64,000 nucleotides of DNA, taken from Chitinophaga caseinilytica (lineage in GTDB: Bacteria; Bacteroidota; Bacteroidia; Chitinophagales; Chitinophagaceae). The notes beneath the pieces were generated by a model that was not told the origin of the DNA, did not search any database, and was given only the letters and a program-made list of their open reading frames with translations. Position 1 is the first letter of the stretch; every line of letters starts with the position of its first letter. A program made the translations under genes and the position numbers. Positions 1 to 7,592 of the stretch are shown in pieces. Location: contig NZ_CP150096.1 in the NCBI RefSeq assembly GCF_038396765.1, positions 5,563,001-5,627,000 of the forward strand, written 5' to 3'.

Positions 1-1329
1 AGCACCGGTCCTGTTCAGAAAGCACTGAACATGGGCAACTGGGGCTCCATCGTGCTCACGGCGATCGCCTGCGTAGGCCTCGTGTACTGGATCCTCCCCG
101 CTGAGGCCTTCTACCTGCAGCGCGACTTCATCGGCGGCGACGCACTCCGCGAAGGCGCTAAAGCCATTACGCAAAATGGTGTCATCGGCGCCATCTTCGT
201 TGGGCTCGCCGTAGGTACCCTCATGAGCATTATCACGGAATATTATACCGCTATGGGCAAACGCCCGGTGATGTCCATCATCCGCCAGTCTTCCACCGGC
301 CACGCAACGAACGTAATCGGCGGTCTGGCCGTAGGGATGGAATCCACGCTGTTCCCGACCATCGTACTGGCAGCCGGCATCTACGGCTCTTACGCCTGCG
401 CAGGCCTTTATGGCGTAGCCATCGCGGCAGCGGGCATGATGGCCACTACGGCCATGCAGCTGGCGATCGACGCATTCGGCCCCATCGCCGACAACGCCGG
501 CGGTATCGCTGAAATGAGCGAACTGCCCAAAGACGTGCGCGAAAAAACCGATATCCTCGACGCGGTAGGCAACACCACCGCTGCAACCGGTAAAGGTTTC
601 GCGATCGCTTCCGCAGCCTTGACCGCCCTGGCGCTCTTTGCCGCATTCGTAGGCGTGGCGGGCATTTCCGGGATCGATATTTATAAAGCCGACGTGCTGG
701 CCGGCCTGTTCATCGGCGCCATGATCCCCTTCATCTTCTCCTCCCTCGCCATCCGCGCGGTGGGCGAAGCTGCCATGTCGATGGTGGAAGAAGTGCGCCG
801 CCAGTTCCGCACCATTCCCGGTATCATGGAAGGCACCGGCAAACCGGAATACGACAAATGCGTGGCCATTTCCACCGAAGCATCTATCCGTAAAATGATG
901 CTGCCCGGCGCCATCGCACTGGTTTCGCCCCTGCTGATCGGCTTTATCTTCGGCCCCGAAGTGCTCGGCGGCTTCCTCGCAGGCGCTACCGTGAGCGGTG
1001 TGCTCATGGGCATGTTCCAGAACAATGCCGGCGGTGCGTGGGACAATGCCAAGAAATCTTTCGAGAAAGGTGTTGAGATCAACGGCGAAACCTATTATAA
1101 GAAATCAGAGCCCCACAAGGCTTCCGTTACCGGCGACACCGTTGGCGATCCTTTCAAAGACACCTCCGGCCCGTCTATGAACATCCTCATCAAACTGATG
1201 TCCATCGTATCGCTGGTAATTGCGCCCACCCTCGCTGAAATCCACATCCACAAACAGGAGCCGCCGGTTGCCAAACAGCAGCCCGCACCCGAAGCTCCCG
1301 CTAAAGAAGTGGCAGCCGTGAAGTTGTAA
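1..1329 (+). CDS. hppA: membrane-bound ion-pumping pyrophosphatase, 5'-truncated
   Basis: The reading frame is open from base 1, so the true start lies outside the window; 442 codons of the C-terminal part remain. Membrane pyrophosphatases hydrolyse cytoplasmic PPi and pump Na+ or H+ outward. The fragment is almost wholly hydrophobic with many membrane segments and carries the family block [18 protein letters not shown] and the later [14 protein letters not shown] block that belongs to the PPi site. In the first block the residue after GNTT is Ala, as in K+-dependent members; K+-independent enzymes have Lys there. K+-dependent enzymes are often Na+ pumps, but the ion cannot be settled from this part. 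A charged Pro/Ala-rich tail ([14 protein letters not shown]) follows the last membrane segment. A strong terminator follows. Confidence 0.96.
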   Translation, partial: STGPVQKALNMGNWGSIVLTAIACVGLVYWILPAEAFYLQRDFIGGDALREGAKAITQNGVIGAIFVGLAVGTLMSIITEYYTAMGKRPVMSIIRQSSTGHATNVIGGLAVGMESTLFPTIVLAAGIYGSYACAGLYGVAIAAAGMMATTAMQLAIDAFGPIADNAGGIAEMSELPKDVREKTDILDAVGNTTAATGKGFAIASAALTALALFAAFVGVAGISGIDIYKADVLAGLFIGAMIPFIFSSLAIRAVGEAAMSMVEEVRRQFRTIPGIMEGTGKPEYDKCVAISTEASIRKMMLPGAIALVSPLLIGFIFGPEVLGGFLAGATVSGVLMGMFQNNAGGAWDNAKKSFEKGVEINGETYYKKSEPHKASVTGDTVGDPFKDTSGPSMNILIKLMSIVSLVIAPTLAEIHIHKQEPPVAKQQPAPEAPAKEVAAVKL

Positions 1330-1349
1330 AATCACATCATTGCATATCG

Positions 1350-1383
1350 AAAGCCGGTCTCTTCCAGGGACCGGCTTTTTTTA
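1350..1383 (+). terminator. intrinsic terminator of hppA
   Basis: AAAGCCGGTC (1350-1359) pairs perfectly with GACCGGCTTT (1369-1378) around a 9-nt loop and runs into a T tract. It begins 20 nt after the hppA stop. Confidence 0.9.
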
Positions 1384-1530
1384 TTCCCGCAAACGGTATT
1401 GTTGTTCCCACCCGAAAAACCACCTTTCGAAAAGCCGATTACAGCCTCACCTAAAATATTGAAAGGCAGGAACTTTGAGCCTCGATCAGCCAGAACCGTC
1501 ATCCTTTTGTTAAACCTAAACTCCTCTCTC

Positions 1531-2517
1531 ATGCAAACCACAAAACAAATCCAGTTGACAGACATAGAACCACATATGGCTGTCCTCCAGGGCTGGCTCC
1601 GCGGTAACATCGTGGGCATGTACGCAGGCCTCAAAATGAAAAACGGCAAAGAAACCGATCAGTGTGCCGTTGTGCTGCACGTGGAATACAAAAAATCACC
1701 CGACAGGCTGGCGATGGACGGAGATACGCCCATTCCCCCGTTTTTCGAACTGCCTTTTCCGCAATCCGGCGGCGGGCATGTGATGGTGAATGTTCCGACA
1801 GACGTGCAGGAGATCGGCCCCATCGAAGTCAAATATCCTGTTCTGGAACGGAAGGTCGGCGACTCCAGTGATTTTGAGCGCCCCTGTCCCGGCGGCTACC
1901 AGATCCAGGCCGGCGGGCTTCCGTCGTACGGCACGCTCGGCGCCAACATCAAATACAACAACAAGTACCGGATGATTTCCTGCAACCACGTCATTTCCTG
2001 TAACGGGATGTATGAAGATGTGTACCAGCCGGATATGACTGAACAATACTATTACCTGACCAAGGTCACAGATTACATCAAACTCACGACATACCCTACC
2101 AAAGACCAGGAGGACCCCTATTACAACACGGTAGACTTTGCCTGGTGCAACATCGCTGCCACGAATGGCTCCCCTGAGATCCAGGACATAGGCGTACCCA
2201 CGGGTTTCGCCGCTCCGGCCGTGGGTATGGAAGTGAGCTACTTCGGCGCCAGCACGAACGAGGTAACCAAAACATCCATCAAATCAACTACCTACCAGGG
2301 TATCATCAATGTGTTCGGCGACCGGTACGCCTGGTTCAAAAACATGATCAACTTAACGGATAGCTACGCCGTTCCCGGAGATTCCGGCGCGGTGCTCGTC
2401 AACAACAATATGGAAATCGTGGGCATGCTCCAGTCTATCACGCTTTTGCGCACATTGGCATGCACCATTCCCGATAGTAATGAAGTTTTCGCAGAACGGG
2501 AAAATCAAACAGTTTAG
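1531..2517 (+). CDS. trypsin-like serine peptidase domain protein
   Basis: A 329-residue protein if read from the ATG at 1531; an upstream ATG at 1399 would add 44 residues of low-complexity sequence and is less likely. It has a plausible chymotrypsin-fold triad: His153 in SCNHVISC, Asp202 in TVDFAW and Ser285 in PGDSGAVLV. The GDSG signature is clear; the rest is divergent and loosely recalls plant Nal1-like and other S1-like bacterial proteins. No signal peptide is visible, so it is probably cytoplasmic or leaves by another route. It is followed after 75 nt by a glycosyltransferase, with a weak hairpin (2545-2568) between. Substrate unknown. The family call is moderately sure; catalytic activity is inferred only from the motifs. 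Confidence 0.7.
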   Translation: MQTTKQIQLTDIEPHMAVLQGWLRGNIVGMYAGLKMKNGKETDQCAVVLHVEYKKSPDRLAMDGDTPIPPFFELPFPQSGGGHVMVNVPTDVQEIGPIEVKYPVLERKVGDSSDFERPCPGGYQIQAGGLPSYGTLGANIKYNNKYRMISCNHVISCNGMYEDVYQPDMTEQYYYLTKVTDYIKLTTYPTKDQEDPYYNTVDFAWCNIAATNGSPEIQDIGVPTGFAAPAVGMEVSYFGASTNEVTKTSIKSTTYQGIINVFGDRYAWFKNMINLTDSYAVPGDSGAVLVNNNMEIVGMLQSITLLRTLACTIPDSNEVFAERENQTV

Positions 2518-2592
2518 AAACTCAGACAGCATACAGATGAATGCGGCGGCGGGGTTCTCCCTGCCGCCAGATTTTACCCCACAGCACACCGT

Positions 2593-3807
2593 ATGAAACT
2601 CTTATTGATAGGACAATTCGCTCAACAGACCGGCATGGCGCGCATCACGCAACTGCTCGCGGCCGGCCTCGCCGCCCGGCACGAAATTCATGTGTTCGGG
2701 ACGGATATATTCCAGAAAGAACCCTTCAAAGGCACATTCCATTTACACTACAATCCGCACCCGGCCGATGTTTTCGGGGAAGGAACGCTCCCCGGGCTCA
2801 TCGATTCCCTGCAGCCGGATGTGATACTCCTGTATTGCGATATCTGGTTCGCAGAAAGGCATATGTCCGCCATCAGGAAGGCGGCGCACCATTGTCCGGT
2901 AACAGGGTACATCCCGGTGGACGGACAGCTCAATCACCCGGAGTTCGCTAAGGGACTGGCGCAGCTCAGTTCTGTGGTGGCTTTCACGGCTTTCGGGAAA
3001 CGGGTGTTGAAAGATTGCGCCACGCAATTGGGGATAGCGCGCCAGCCGCCGTTCCGCCGCATGGCTGTGATCCCTCATCCGCTGGATGGCGGCCGGTTCC
3101 ACCCTTTAAGCGGCAGCACGGCCGGCCGGCGCATCGCTGCGCGGGAAGCCTTGTTTCCGGGGAAAGACGAACTGCGCCGGGGCTTTTGGGTGCTCAACGC
3201 CAACAAAAACCAGCACCGCAAACGAATCGATCTCACATTGCGCGGATTCGCGGAATTTGCCCGCAACAAGCCGGATAACGTGCGGCTATGCCTGCACATG
3301 GCCACCAAAGGCCAGCAAACCGATGTGGAGCAGGAAGCGCGGATACTGGGGATTTTTGACCGGCTCGTGCTAACAGACCCCGGCAGCAAGCATCCCCATT
3401 GGCCCGCAGAAAAGCTCAATCTCCTCTACAACGCCTGCGATGTCGGGCTCAATACCGCCATGGGCGAAGGTTGGGGCCTGGTGAGCATGGAGCACGCCGC
3501 CACCGGGGCACCGCAGGTATTGCCCGACCATACGGCCTGTACGGAAATCTGGAAAGGCGCCGCCGCCTTCCTGCCCGCCAAACCCCAGGTGTACGGGAAT
3601 GGCTGGCTCACCGGTGGACTGGTGGAGCCCGCCGCCATCGCGGAGCAACTGGAACGGTTGTACGAAGACAACGGGCATTATCATTCCCTCCTGCAGGCGG
3701 GCTTGCGCAATGCTACGCAGGTGGCCTGGTCGCAGGGGGGCGTGGTACGGATGTGGGAACAACATTTCGAACAAATCCTTCTCAGCGATCATGCTAAAAT
3801 CCAATAA
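2593..3807 (+). CDS. glycosyltransferase, GT4-like (GT-B fold)
   Basis: A 404-residue retaining-type glycosyltransferase that would move a sugar from a nucleotide donor to an unknown acceptor in the cytoplasm. The N-terminal half starts MKLLLIGQF with a glycine/alanine-rich first helix. The C-terminal half has the donor-site EX7E motif, Glu292 to Glu300, in GEGWGLVSMEH, followed by GAPQVLPDHTACTEIW. There is no signal peptide or membrane segment. Its 3' end overlaps by 17 nt a 49-codon frame that in turn overlaps the APS-kinase-like gene, so the three are probably translated from one message. Class assignment is firm; acceptor and product are unknown. Confidence 0.88.
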   Translation: MKLLLIGQFAQQTGMARITQLLAAGLAARHEIHVFGTDIFQKEPFKGTFHLHYNPHPADVFGEGTLPGLIDSLQPDVILLYCDIWFAERHMSAIRKAAHHCPVTGYIPVDGQLNHPEFAKGLAQLSSVVAFTAFGKRVLKDCATQLGIARQPPFRRMAVIPHPLDGGRFHPLSGSTAGRRIAAREALFPGKDELRRGFWVLNANKNQHRKRIDLTLRGFAEFARNKPDNVRLCLHMATKGQQTDVEQEARILGIFDRLVLTDPGSKHPHWPAEKLNLLYNACDVGLNTAMGEGWGLVSMEHAATGAPQVLPDHTACTEIWKGAAAFLPAKPQVYGNGWLTGGLVEPAAIAEQLERLYEDNGHYHSLLQAGLRNATQVAWSQGGVVRMWEQHFEQILLSDHAKIQ

Positions 3808-3940
3808 TCCATCTGGCGACCCAACCCATTCCACCGCAGGCAGCAACTTCTACCGTTCCGGCCCGTTGATAATGGTCAGCGAAGTGCTGCTGCCCGATGC
3901 GGCTAACGGACACAACACCGAAACACCTTACGCATTATGA
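3791..3940 (+). CDS. small 49-residue ORF bridging glycosyltransferase and kinase genes
   Basis: ATG at 3791 and TGA at 3938-3940. It overlaps the end of the glycosyltransferase by 17 nt and ends in an ATGA overlap with the next gene's ATG (3937), the arrangement of translationally coupled genes. The peptide (begins MLKSNNPSGDP, ends NTETPYAL) is rich in Ser, Thr, Asn, Pro and Gly, has no cysteine and no hydrophobic segment, so it would be soluble and probably unstructured. No family recognised. It fills a gap that would otherwise be 129 nt between genes that appear co-transcribed. It could be a chance frame; codon use is unremarkable. Confidence 0.4.
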   Translation: MLKSNNPSGDPTHSTAGSNFYRSGPLIMVSEVLLPDAANGHNTETPYAL

Positions 3941-4476
3941 TCGTACAGCTTTGCGGCATGTCTGGCGCCGGAAAATCAGCCCTGGCAAAGTTCGCGGAAC
4001 ACAAACTCCTCGAAAACGGGTATCCCGTGGAAGTGCTCGACGAAAACGACCACCGGCATCATCTTTTTAAAGAATTGGGCATGAGCCTGGAAGACCAGGC
4101 GAAAAACATCCGGCGGATGGCATGGCTGGCGAACCGCTTCTCCAGGCACGGCATTTTTACCATCCTTTGTGCCATCAACCCGCTCGATCGCGTCCGGCTC
4201 GAAATCCAGTACCAGTACCGTATTGCTGCCACCATCGAGATCGATTGCGCGCTGGAGGAACTGATCCGGCGAGACACGAAAGGGCTGTACAAACGCGCTT
4301 ACCTCCCCGAGGGGCATCCAGACAAGATTTCCGGTCTTTCCGGCGTAAACGGCGTTTTCGAACATCCCCTCAAGCCAGACCTGATCATCCGCACCCACCA
4401 GGAAACAGAATCCGAGTCTGGCCAGCGGCTCTATGAATTTCTCCTGCCCCTGGCGCTGGGAGCGGCGATCAGGTGA
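3937..4476 (+). CDS. adenylylsulfate-kinase-like P-loop kinase
   Basis: 179 residues, close to the length of stand-alone APS kinases. Walker A GMSGAGKS spans residues 7-14. LDENDHR stands where APS kinases have LDGDNVR, followed by an ENIRR-like stretch (KNIRRMAWLANRF), then RRDTKGLYKRAY and a SGxxGVxxxFEHPLKPDLII segment, all in family order. Canonical enzymes phosphorylate adenosine 5'-phosphosulfate at the 3' position. No ATP sulfurylase or sulfate-reduction gene is nearby, and the neighbours are a glycosyltransferase and a peptidase, so a dedicated kinase of another small substrate, or sulfate activation for glycan sulfation, is equally possible. The altered GD-to-EN step in the substrate loop fits a changed specificity. 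Confidence 0.78.
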   Translation: MIVQLCGMSGAGKSALAKFAEHKLLENGYPVEVLDENDHRHHLFKELGMSLEDQAKNIRRMAWLANRFSRHGIFTILCAINPLDRVRLEIQYQYRIAATIEIDCALEELIRRDTKGLYKRAYLPEGHPDKISGLSGVNGVFEHPLKPDLIIRTHQETESESGQRLYEFLLPLALGAAIR

Positions 4477-4536
4477 CAGTTCGCAACGTTCCGACCCAGC
4501 CTCCCATCCACCTATTCCCTCCCTTCGAAAATATTT

Positions 4537-4566
4537 TTGGAGGAAATAAAAATTGCGCTACATTTG
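4537..4566 (+). promoter_or_regulatory. Bacteroidota-type promoter of the Rrf2 gene
   Basis: TTG (4537-4539), a 19-nt spacer, then TACATTTG (4559-4566), an exact match to TTG-N19-TAnnTTTG. The start of transcription should fall near 4573, which rules out the ATG at 4553 as the start of the next gene. Confidence 0.8.
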
Positions 4567-4568
4567 TA

Positions 4569-4589
4569 CTGTAATTATAAATATTACAG
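4569..4589. promoter_or_regulatory. candidate Rrf2 operator (autoregulatory)
   Basis: Perfect inverted repeat CTGTAAT-N7-ATTACAG, centred on the predicted transcription start. Its core TGTAA-N9-TTACA recurs at 5019-5037 before the neighbouring oxidoreductase gene. Confidence 0.7.
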
Positions 4590-4591
4590 AA

Positions 4592-5002
4592 TTGATCCGC
4601 AGTAAATTCGCCATACACGTTCACATCCTTTCGCTCATGGGCAAATTCCAGGGCGAATGGCTCACCTCCGATTTCATCGCGGGGTCGCTGAACAGTAATG
4701 CCGCGCTCGTCCGCAAGGAACTGAGCGAGCTGCGCAACGCCGGGCTCATCGAAAGCAAGGAAGGGAAAAAAGGCGGCTGCCGGCTCGCCAGACCCATGAA
4801 AGACATCCTGCTTTCAGATGTTTTCGCCGTCGTGAAGGATGACCATATTTTCGGATATGCTCCCAACCATCCCAACCCCCTCTGCCCTGTGGGCCGCAAT
4901 ATCAATAACGCGCTCGACACGATGTTTACCGGTCTCGATCAAACGATCACCCGCGAGCTATCGAAAATCAGCCTGGCCGATTTCATTTCAAAACTTCTTT
5001 AA
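4592..5002 (+). CDS. Rrf2-family transcriptional regulator
   Basis: 136 residues from the TTG at 4592. This start is chosen because it lies downstream of the predicted transcription start and gives the N terminus usual for the family (IRSKFAIHVHILSLM). A winged helix follows: GEWLTSDFIAGSLNSNAALVRKELSELRNAGLIESKEGKKGGCRLA. Only one cysteine lies in the region where the Fe-S Rrf2 proteins (IscR, NsrR) have three, so this looks like the cluster-free YwnA-like type. The next gene is an NAD(P)-binding oxidoreductase, the same pairing as in Bacillus ywnA/ywnB. Shared operators suggest that it represses itself and that gene, perhaps in response to an electrophile or redox signal; the signal is inference. 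Confidence 0.88.
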   Translation: MIRSKFAIHVHILSLMGKFQGEWLTSDFIAGSLNSNAALVRKELSELRNAGLIESKEGKKGGCRLARPMKDILLSDVFAVVKDDHIFGYAPNHPNPLCPVGRNINNALDTMFTGLDQTITRELSKISLADFISKLL

Positions 5003-5007
5003 TTTTT

Positions 5008-5038
5008 TTGATTATAACTGTAACTATTTTACTTACAA
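5008..5038 (+). promoter_or_regulatory. promoter and Rrf2-type operator of the NmrA-like gene
   Basis: TTG (5008-5010), 19-nt spacer, then TACTTACA (5030-5037) as a degraded -7 box. The operator core TGTAA (5019-5023)-N9-TTACA (5033-5037) covers the spacer and -7 box, so a bound repressor would block RNA polymerase. Confidence 0.62.
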
Positions 5039-5055
5039 TTTAAACCACAAATCAT

Positions 5056-5916
5056 ATGACACACACTATTCTCGTACTCGGCGCAACAGGATTCGCAGGC
5101 AGGCAAGTCGTAAAAGCAGTTGCCGGAAAACCAGGCGTACAGGTGAAAGCCGCTACCCGCTTCCCCGAAAAATATACTGCCCCCTCAGCCAACGTAACCC
5201 CGGTACATCTCGTCCAGGAAAACGCCGAAACCTTCGCCCCCGCCCTTTCCGGCGTCGATCTCGTGTTTCTTTCCGCCGTTCCGCTGGACCTGGAAGCCCC
5301 CTCCAAACTGCGCCCGTTCATCGACGAAGCGAAAAAGGCCGGCGTGAAGAAAATCGTGTTCCTTTCCGCCATGGGCGTGGAACATGCGCCCGAATCGCCC
5401 CTGGGCCAGATCGAGCAGCACCTCATCGCTTCCGGCATTGCCTACAACATCGTGCGGCCCAACTTCTTCATGGAAGTATTTACCGAAAGCCATTTCAGCC
5501 CCACCATCCGCGAGCTGGGAAAAATCCTCATCCCCGCGGCCGACGGGAAATGGTCGCTCATCGCCGCTTCAGACATCGCCGCCGTGGCTGCCGAGCTCCT
5601 GCTCAACGAAGCACACAACGGCAAAGCGCTGACGCTCACCGGCCCCAAAGCCATCGACAACCACGAAGTGGCCGCCATCATTGCAAAAGCGAGCGGGAAG
5701 GACGTTACTTACGAAAACATCCCCGAATCGGCCATGGTAGCGGGAATAATCGCCTCCGGAGCACCGGAAAGCGCCGCCGGGTTTATGTCTTTCCTCATGT
5801 CTGGAGTAAGGGACGGGCATTTCGCCCCGGTATCCACCGCCGTGAAAGACATCACGGGCAGTGAGGCCCTGTCGTTCGAATCCTTCGCGGAAGCCAACAA
5901 AACCTTCTTCTCCTGA
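5056..5916 (+). CDS. NmrA-like NAD(P)-binding oxidoreductase
   Basis: 286 residues, normal for the NmrA / NAD(P)H-quinone-reductase-like atypical short-chain dehydrogenases. The N-terminal Rossmann motif GATGFAGRQV (residues 9-18) binds NAD(P). VFLSAMGVE and the NIVRPNFFMEVF segment match the family. No classic SDR Tyr-x3-Lys pair is evident, so it may be a quinone/azo reductase or a redox sensor rather than a typical dehydrogenase. It is soluble, without a signal peptide. It lies 53 nt after the Rrf2 gene with its own promoter and the same operator, so it is probably the regulator's main target. Confidence 0.87.
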   Translation: MTHTILVLGATGFAGRQVVKAVAGKPGVQVKAATRFPEKYTAPSANVTPVHLVQENAETFAPALSGVDLVFLSAVPLDLEAPSKLRPFIDEAKKAGVKKIVFLSAMGVEHAPESPLGQIEQHLIASGIAYNIVRPNFFMEVFTESHFSPTIRELGKILIPAADGKWSLIAASDIAAVAAELLLNEAHNGKALTLTGPKAIDNHEVAAIIAKASGKDVTYENIPESAMVAGIIASGAPESAAGFMSFLMSGVRDGHFAPVSTAVKDITGSEALSFESFAEANKTFFS

Positions 5917-5933
5917 ATGGGTCAATAAACCGG

Positions 5934-5967
5934 AAAGGCCGCACTGCATTGCAGTACGGCCTTTTTT
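5934..5967. terminator. bidirectional terminator between convergent genes
   Basis: AAAGGCCGCACTGC pairs with GCAGTACGGCCTTT across one mismatch and runs into T6; A-rich sequence lies on the other side. It serves the NmrA-like gene and the convergent AraC gene. Confidence 0.85.
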
Positions 5968-5985
5968 AATGTCTTGTTCGTTAGG

Positions 5986-6978
5986 TTATCTGGCTTGAAA
6001 ATCCCTCGGGCTGCAACCGTACTTTTTCCGGAATGCATGACTGAAATGCTGCAGCGACGAATACCCCAGATCGTCGGCGATCTCCGTAAAACTCCGGTTC
6101 CCGGAACGGATGAGGCGCTGCGCCTCTTCTAACCGGTGCTCGCTGAGGTAACCGAACACGGTATTGTTGAAAACCTTGCGGAACCCGCTTTTCAGCTTGA
6201 ACTCGTTCAGCCCTGCCTGCCGGGAAAGGTCGGCCAGCGACAACGGTTCCTGTGCATTGGCCAGGAGCAGATCGCGCGCGTAGCGGATCTTTTCCTCGTC
6301 AGACCGGCCGAAAACCGGCTTCTGCTGAAGGCTGCCGTCGTACAATTCGATCTGCTCGCACTGGAGCGCCAGCAGCTCGATAGCTTTGGACTGGAGGAAG
6401 AGCTTTTTGAGCCCGCCGGTGAAATGGCAGTTCTTCACTTCATCGATTACCTGCAGCATCCGGTGGGTCATCTGGTAAGCGTGATCGGGGAAAACCGGCC
6501 GGTCGAGCTCCACGCTTTCTCCGTACCGCTCCAGCACCGGGCCGTTGTGATAGGCGAGCTCGATGAATCGTTCTTTGAGGAAAGTGAGCGCGAATACATT
6601 GATTTCCGGTTGTTTTTCGACGCTCACCTGCTCTTCGGGCTCGGGGCTGTAGACGAGATTATGTTCGTGCTGGCGGGTATGGAAGGTTTTCCGCACGCTT
6701 CTGATCTTCGCCGTTACTTCGCCCTTGAGCATGAAATGCATGCCTACGCGCTTGAGGGTGTCGTGGCTTTCCACTTCCAGCTTTTCGCGGATAGACGCCC
6801 TTCCGAAACCCATCAGCACCCCGTCGAAACATATCTCGCTGAATTCGGCGTTGCCGGCCTTGAGGTCGAGCTTGTGATGGCGCTCCGTGAGATCACGGCC
6901 CTGGTAATATTCGGGGCACATCACGGTTTCATCGTGAAACAAGACTTCTTTGCGTTCGTTTTTGACGGTAAATGGCAT
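5986..6978 (-). CDS. AraC-family transcriptional regulator
   Basis: 330 residues. The C-terminal 100 residues hold two helix-turn-helix units: LSLADLSRQAGLNEFKLKS then FTEIADDLGYSSLQHFSHAFRKKYGCSPRDF, the canonical AraC signature. The N-terminal 220 residues form a divergent ligand or oligomerisation domain of the PchR-like type; no ligand can be named. The gene diverges from a small HMA-like gene 95 bp away. Two direct repeats 21 bp apart (6983-7012), the usual spacing for AraC proteins, sit just before its start codon, so autoregulation is likely. Confidence 0.92.
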   Translation of the reverse strand: MPFTVKNERKEVLFHDETVMCPEYYQGRDLTERHHKLDLKAGNAEFSEICFDGVLMGFGRASIREKLEVESHDTLKRVGMHFMLKGEVTAKIRSVRKTFHTRQHEHNLVYSPEPEEQVSVEKQPEINVFALTFLKERFIELAYHNGPVLERYGESVELDRPVFPDHAYQMTHRMLQVIDEVKNCHFTGGLKKLFLQSKAIELLALQCEQIELYDGSLQQKPVFGRSDEEKIRYARDLLLANAQEPLSLADLSRQAGLNEFKLKSGFRKVFNNTVFGYLSEHRLEEAQRLIRSGNRSFTEIADDLGYSSLQHFSHAFRKKYGCSPRDFQAR

Positions 6979-6982
6979 AGAA

Positions 6983-7012
6983 AATCCGTTTTATATAAAT
7001 TTTAATCCGTTT
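6983..7012. promoter_or_regulatory. direct repeats, candidate AraC operator
   Basis: AATCCGTTTTAT (from 6983) and AATCCGTTTAAT (from 7004) match at 11 of 12 positions in the same orientation with exactly 21 bp (two helical turns) between starts. They begin 5 bp upstream of the AraC start codon, in the region shared with the divergent small gene. Confidence 0.5.
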
Positions 7013-7073
7013 AATGCAAGCCTGCCAACTTACGAGGTGCGAATTTTGAGGCAAATTAATTCAAAATCGGACC

Positions 7074-7283
7074 ATGATCGGCATCTTCAAAACAAATATC
7101 AATACCCAAAAGGAAAAAAACCGGGTGATCCGCGCCTTATCCGGCGAGTTTTCCGCCACCATGTGCACCCTCGACCTCGAGGACTGCGACAAGGTGTTAC
7201 GGGTGGATTGCCCGCAAATGCAGGAGCACCAGGTGATCTCCTTCGTGCGCGACCTGGGGTACCAGTGCGCCGTTTTGGAATAA
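7074..7283 (+). CDS. small HMA-like (ferredoxin-fold) protein
   Basis: 69 residues with the size and pattern of a heavy-metal-associated domain (starts MIGIFKTNINTQKEKNRVI, ends ISFVRDLGYQCAVLE). The metal-binding CxxC of the first loop is absent: that position reads KTNINT. Four cysteines occur elsewhere (TMCTL, EDCDK, VDCPQ, YQCAV). It is therefore unlikely to be a copper chaperone and may use the fold as a binding module or sense metals differently. It is transcribed divergently from the AraC regulator and may be its target. Family call moderate; function unknown. Confidence 0.6.
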   Translation: MIGIFKTNINTQKEKNRVIRALSGEFSATMCTLDLEDCDKVLRVDCPQMQEHQVISFVRDLGYQCAVLE

Positions 7284-7422
7284 TGAATCGTACGCGATGA
7301 TGAAATTCCGCCCTTTCGGCCGGAAAAAACATGATTTCCATCAGATTCCGCCTTCCATAAACGACCATCCCGCCCGTTTCATTTCTTTCCCCCGGGGAAA
7401 TTTTCACATACACTACTTATTT

Positions 7423-7470
7423 CCGCCGCCGGCTACTGGAACCAGTAAGGCCTGCGGCGGTTTTCTTTTG
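7423..7470 (+). terminator. terminator downstream of the HMA-like gene
   Basis: Long hairpin: outer arms CCGCCGCCGGC and GCCTGCGGCGG, inner arms TACTGG and CCAGTA, then TTTTCTTTT. The rest of the 309-bp gap (7284-7592) holds a short palindrome TTTCCCC-C-GGGGAAA at 7386-7400 and no convincing gene. Confidence 0.75.
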
Positions 7471-7592
7471 TTATGCAGAATTAATTTCCCATCCATAGGG
7501 GTATGTTCTATTTTGCACGTCATATGATCGGAAAACAACGGGAATCACCATCCGGAAACGTCTTCCGCCATCACTATAAACTGAAAACCAAT

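Noticed and set aside
2545..2568. Hairpin between the peptidase and glycosyltransferase genes as a terminator
   Set aside because: The stem has a mismatch and only a displaced TTTT run, so a working terminator is doubtful. The genes are more likely co-transcribed.
4569..4589. Intrinsic terminator after the APS-kinase-like gene
   Set aside because: The dyad is AT-rich without a T tract and sits directly behind a consensus promoter; an operator explains it better.
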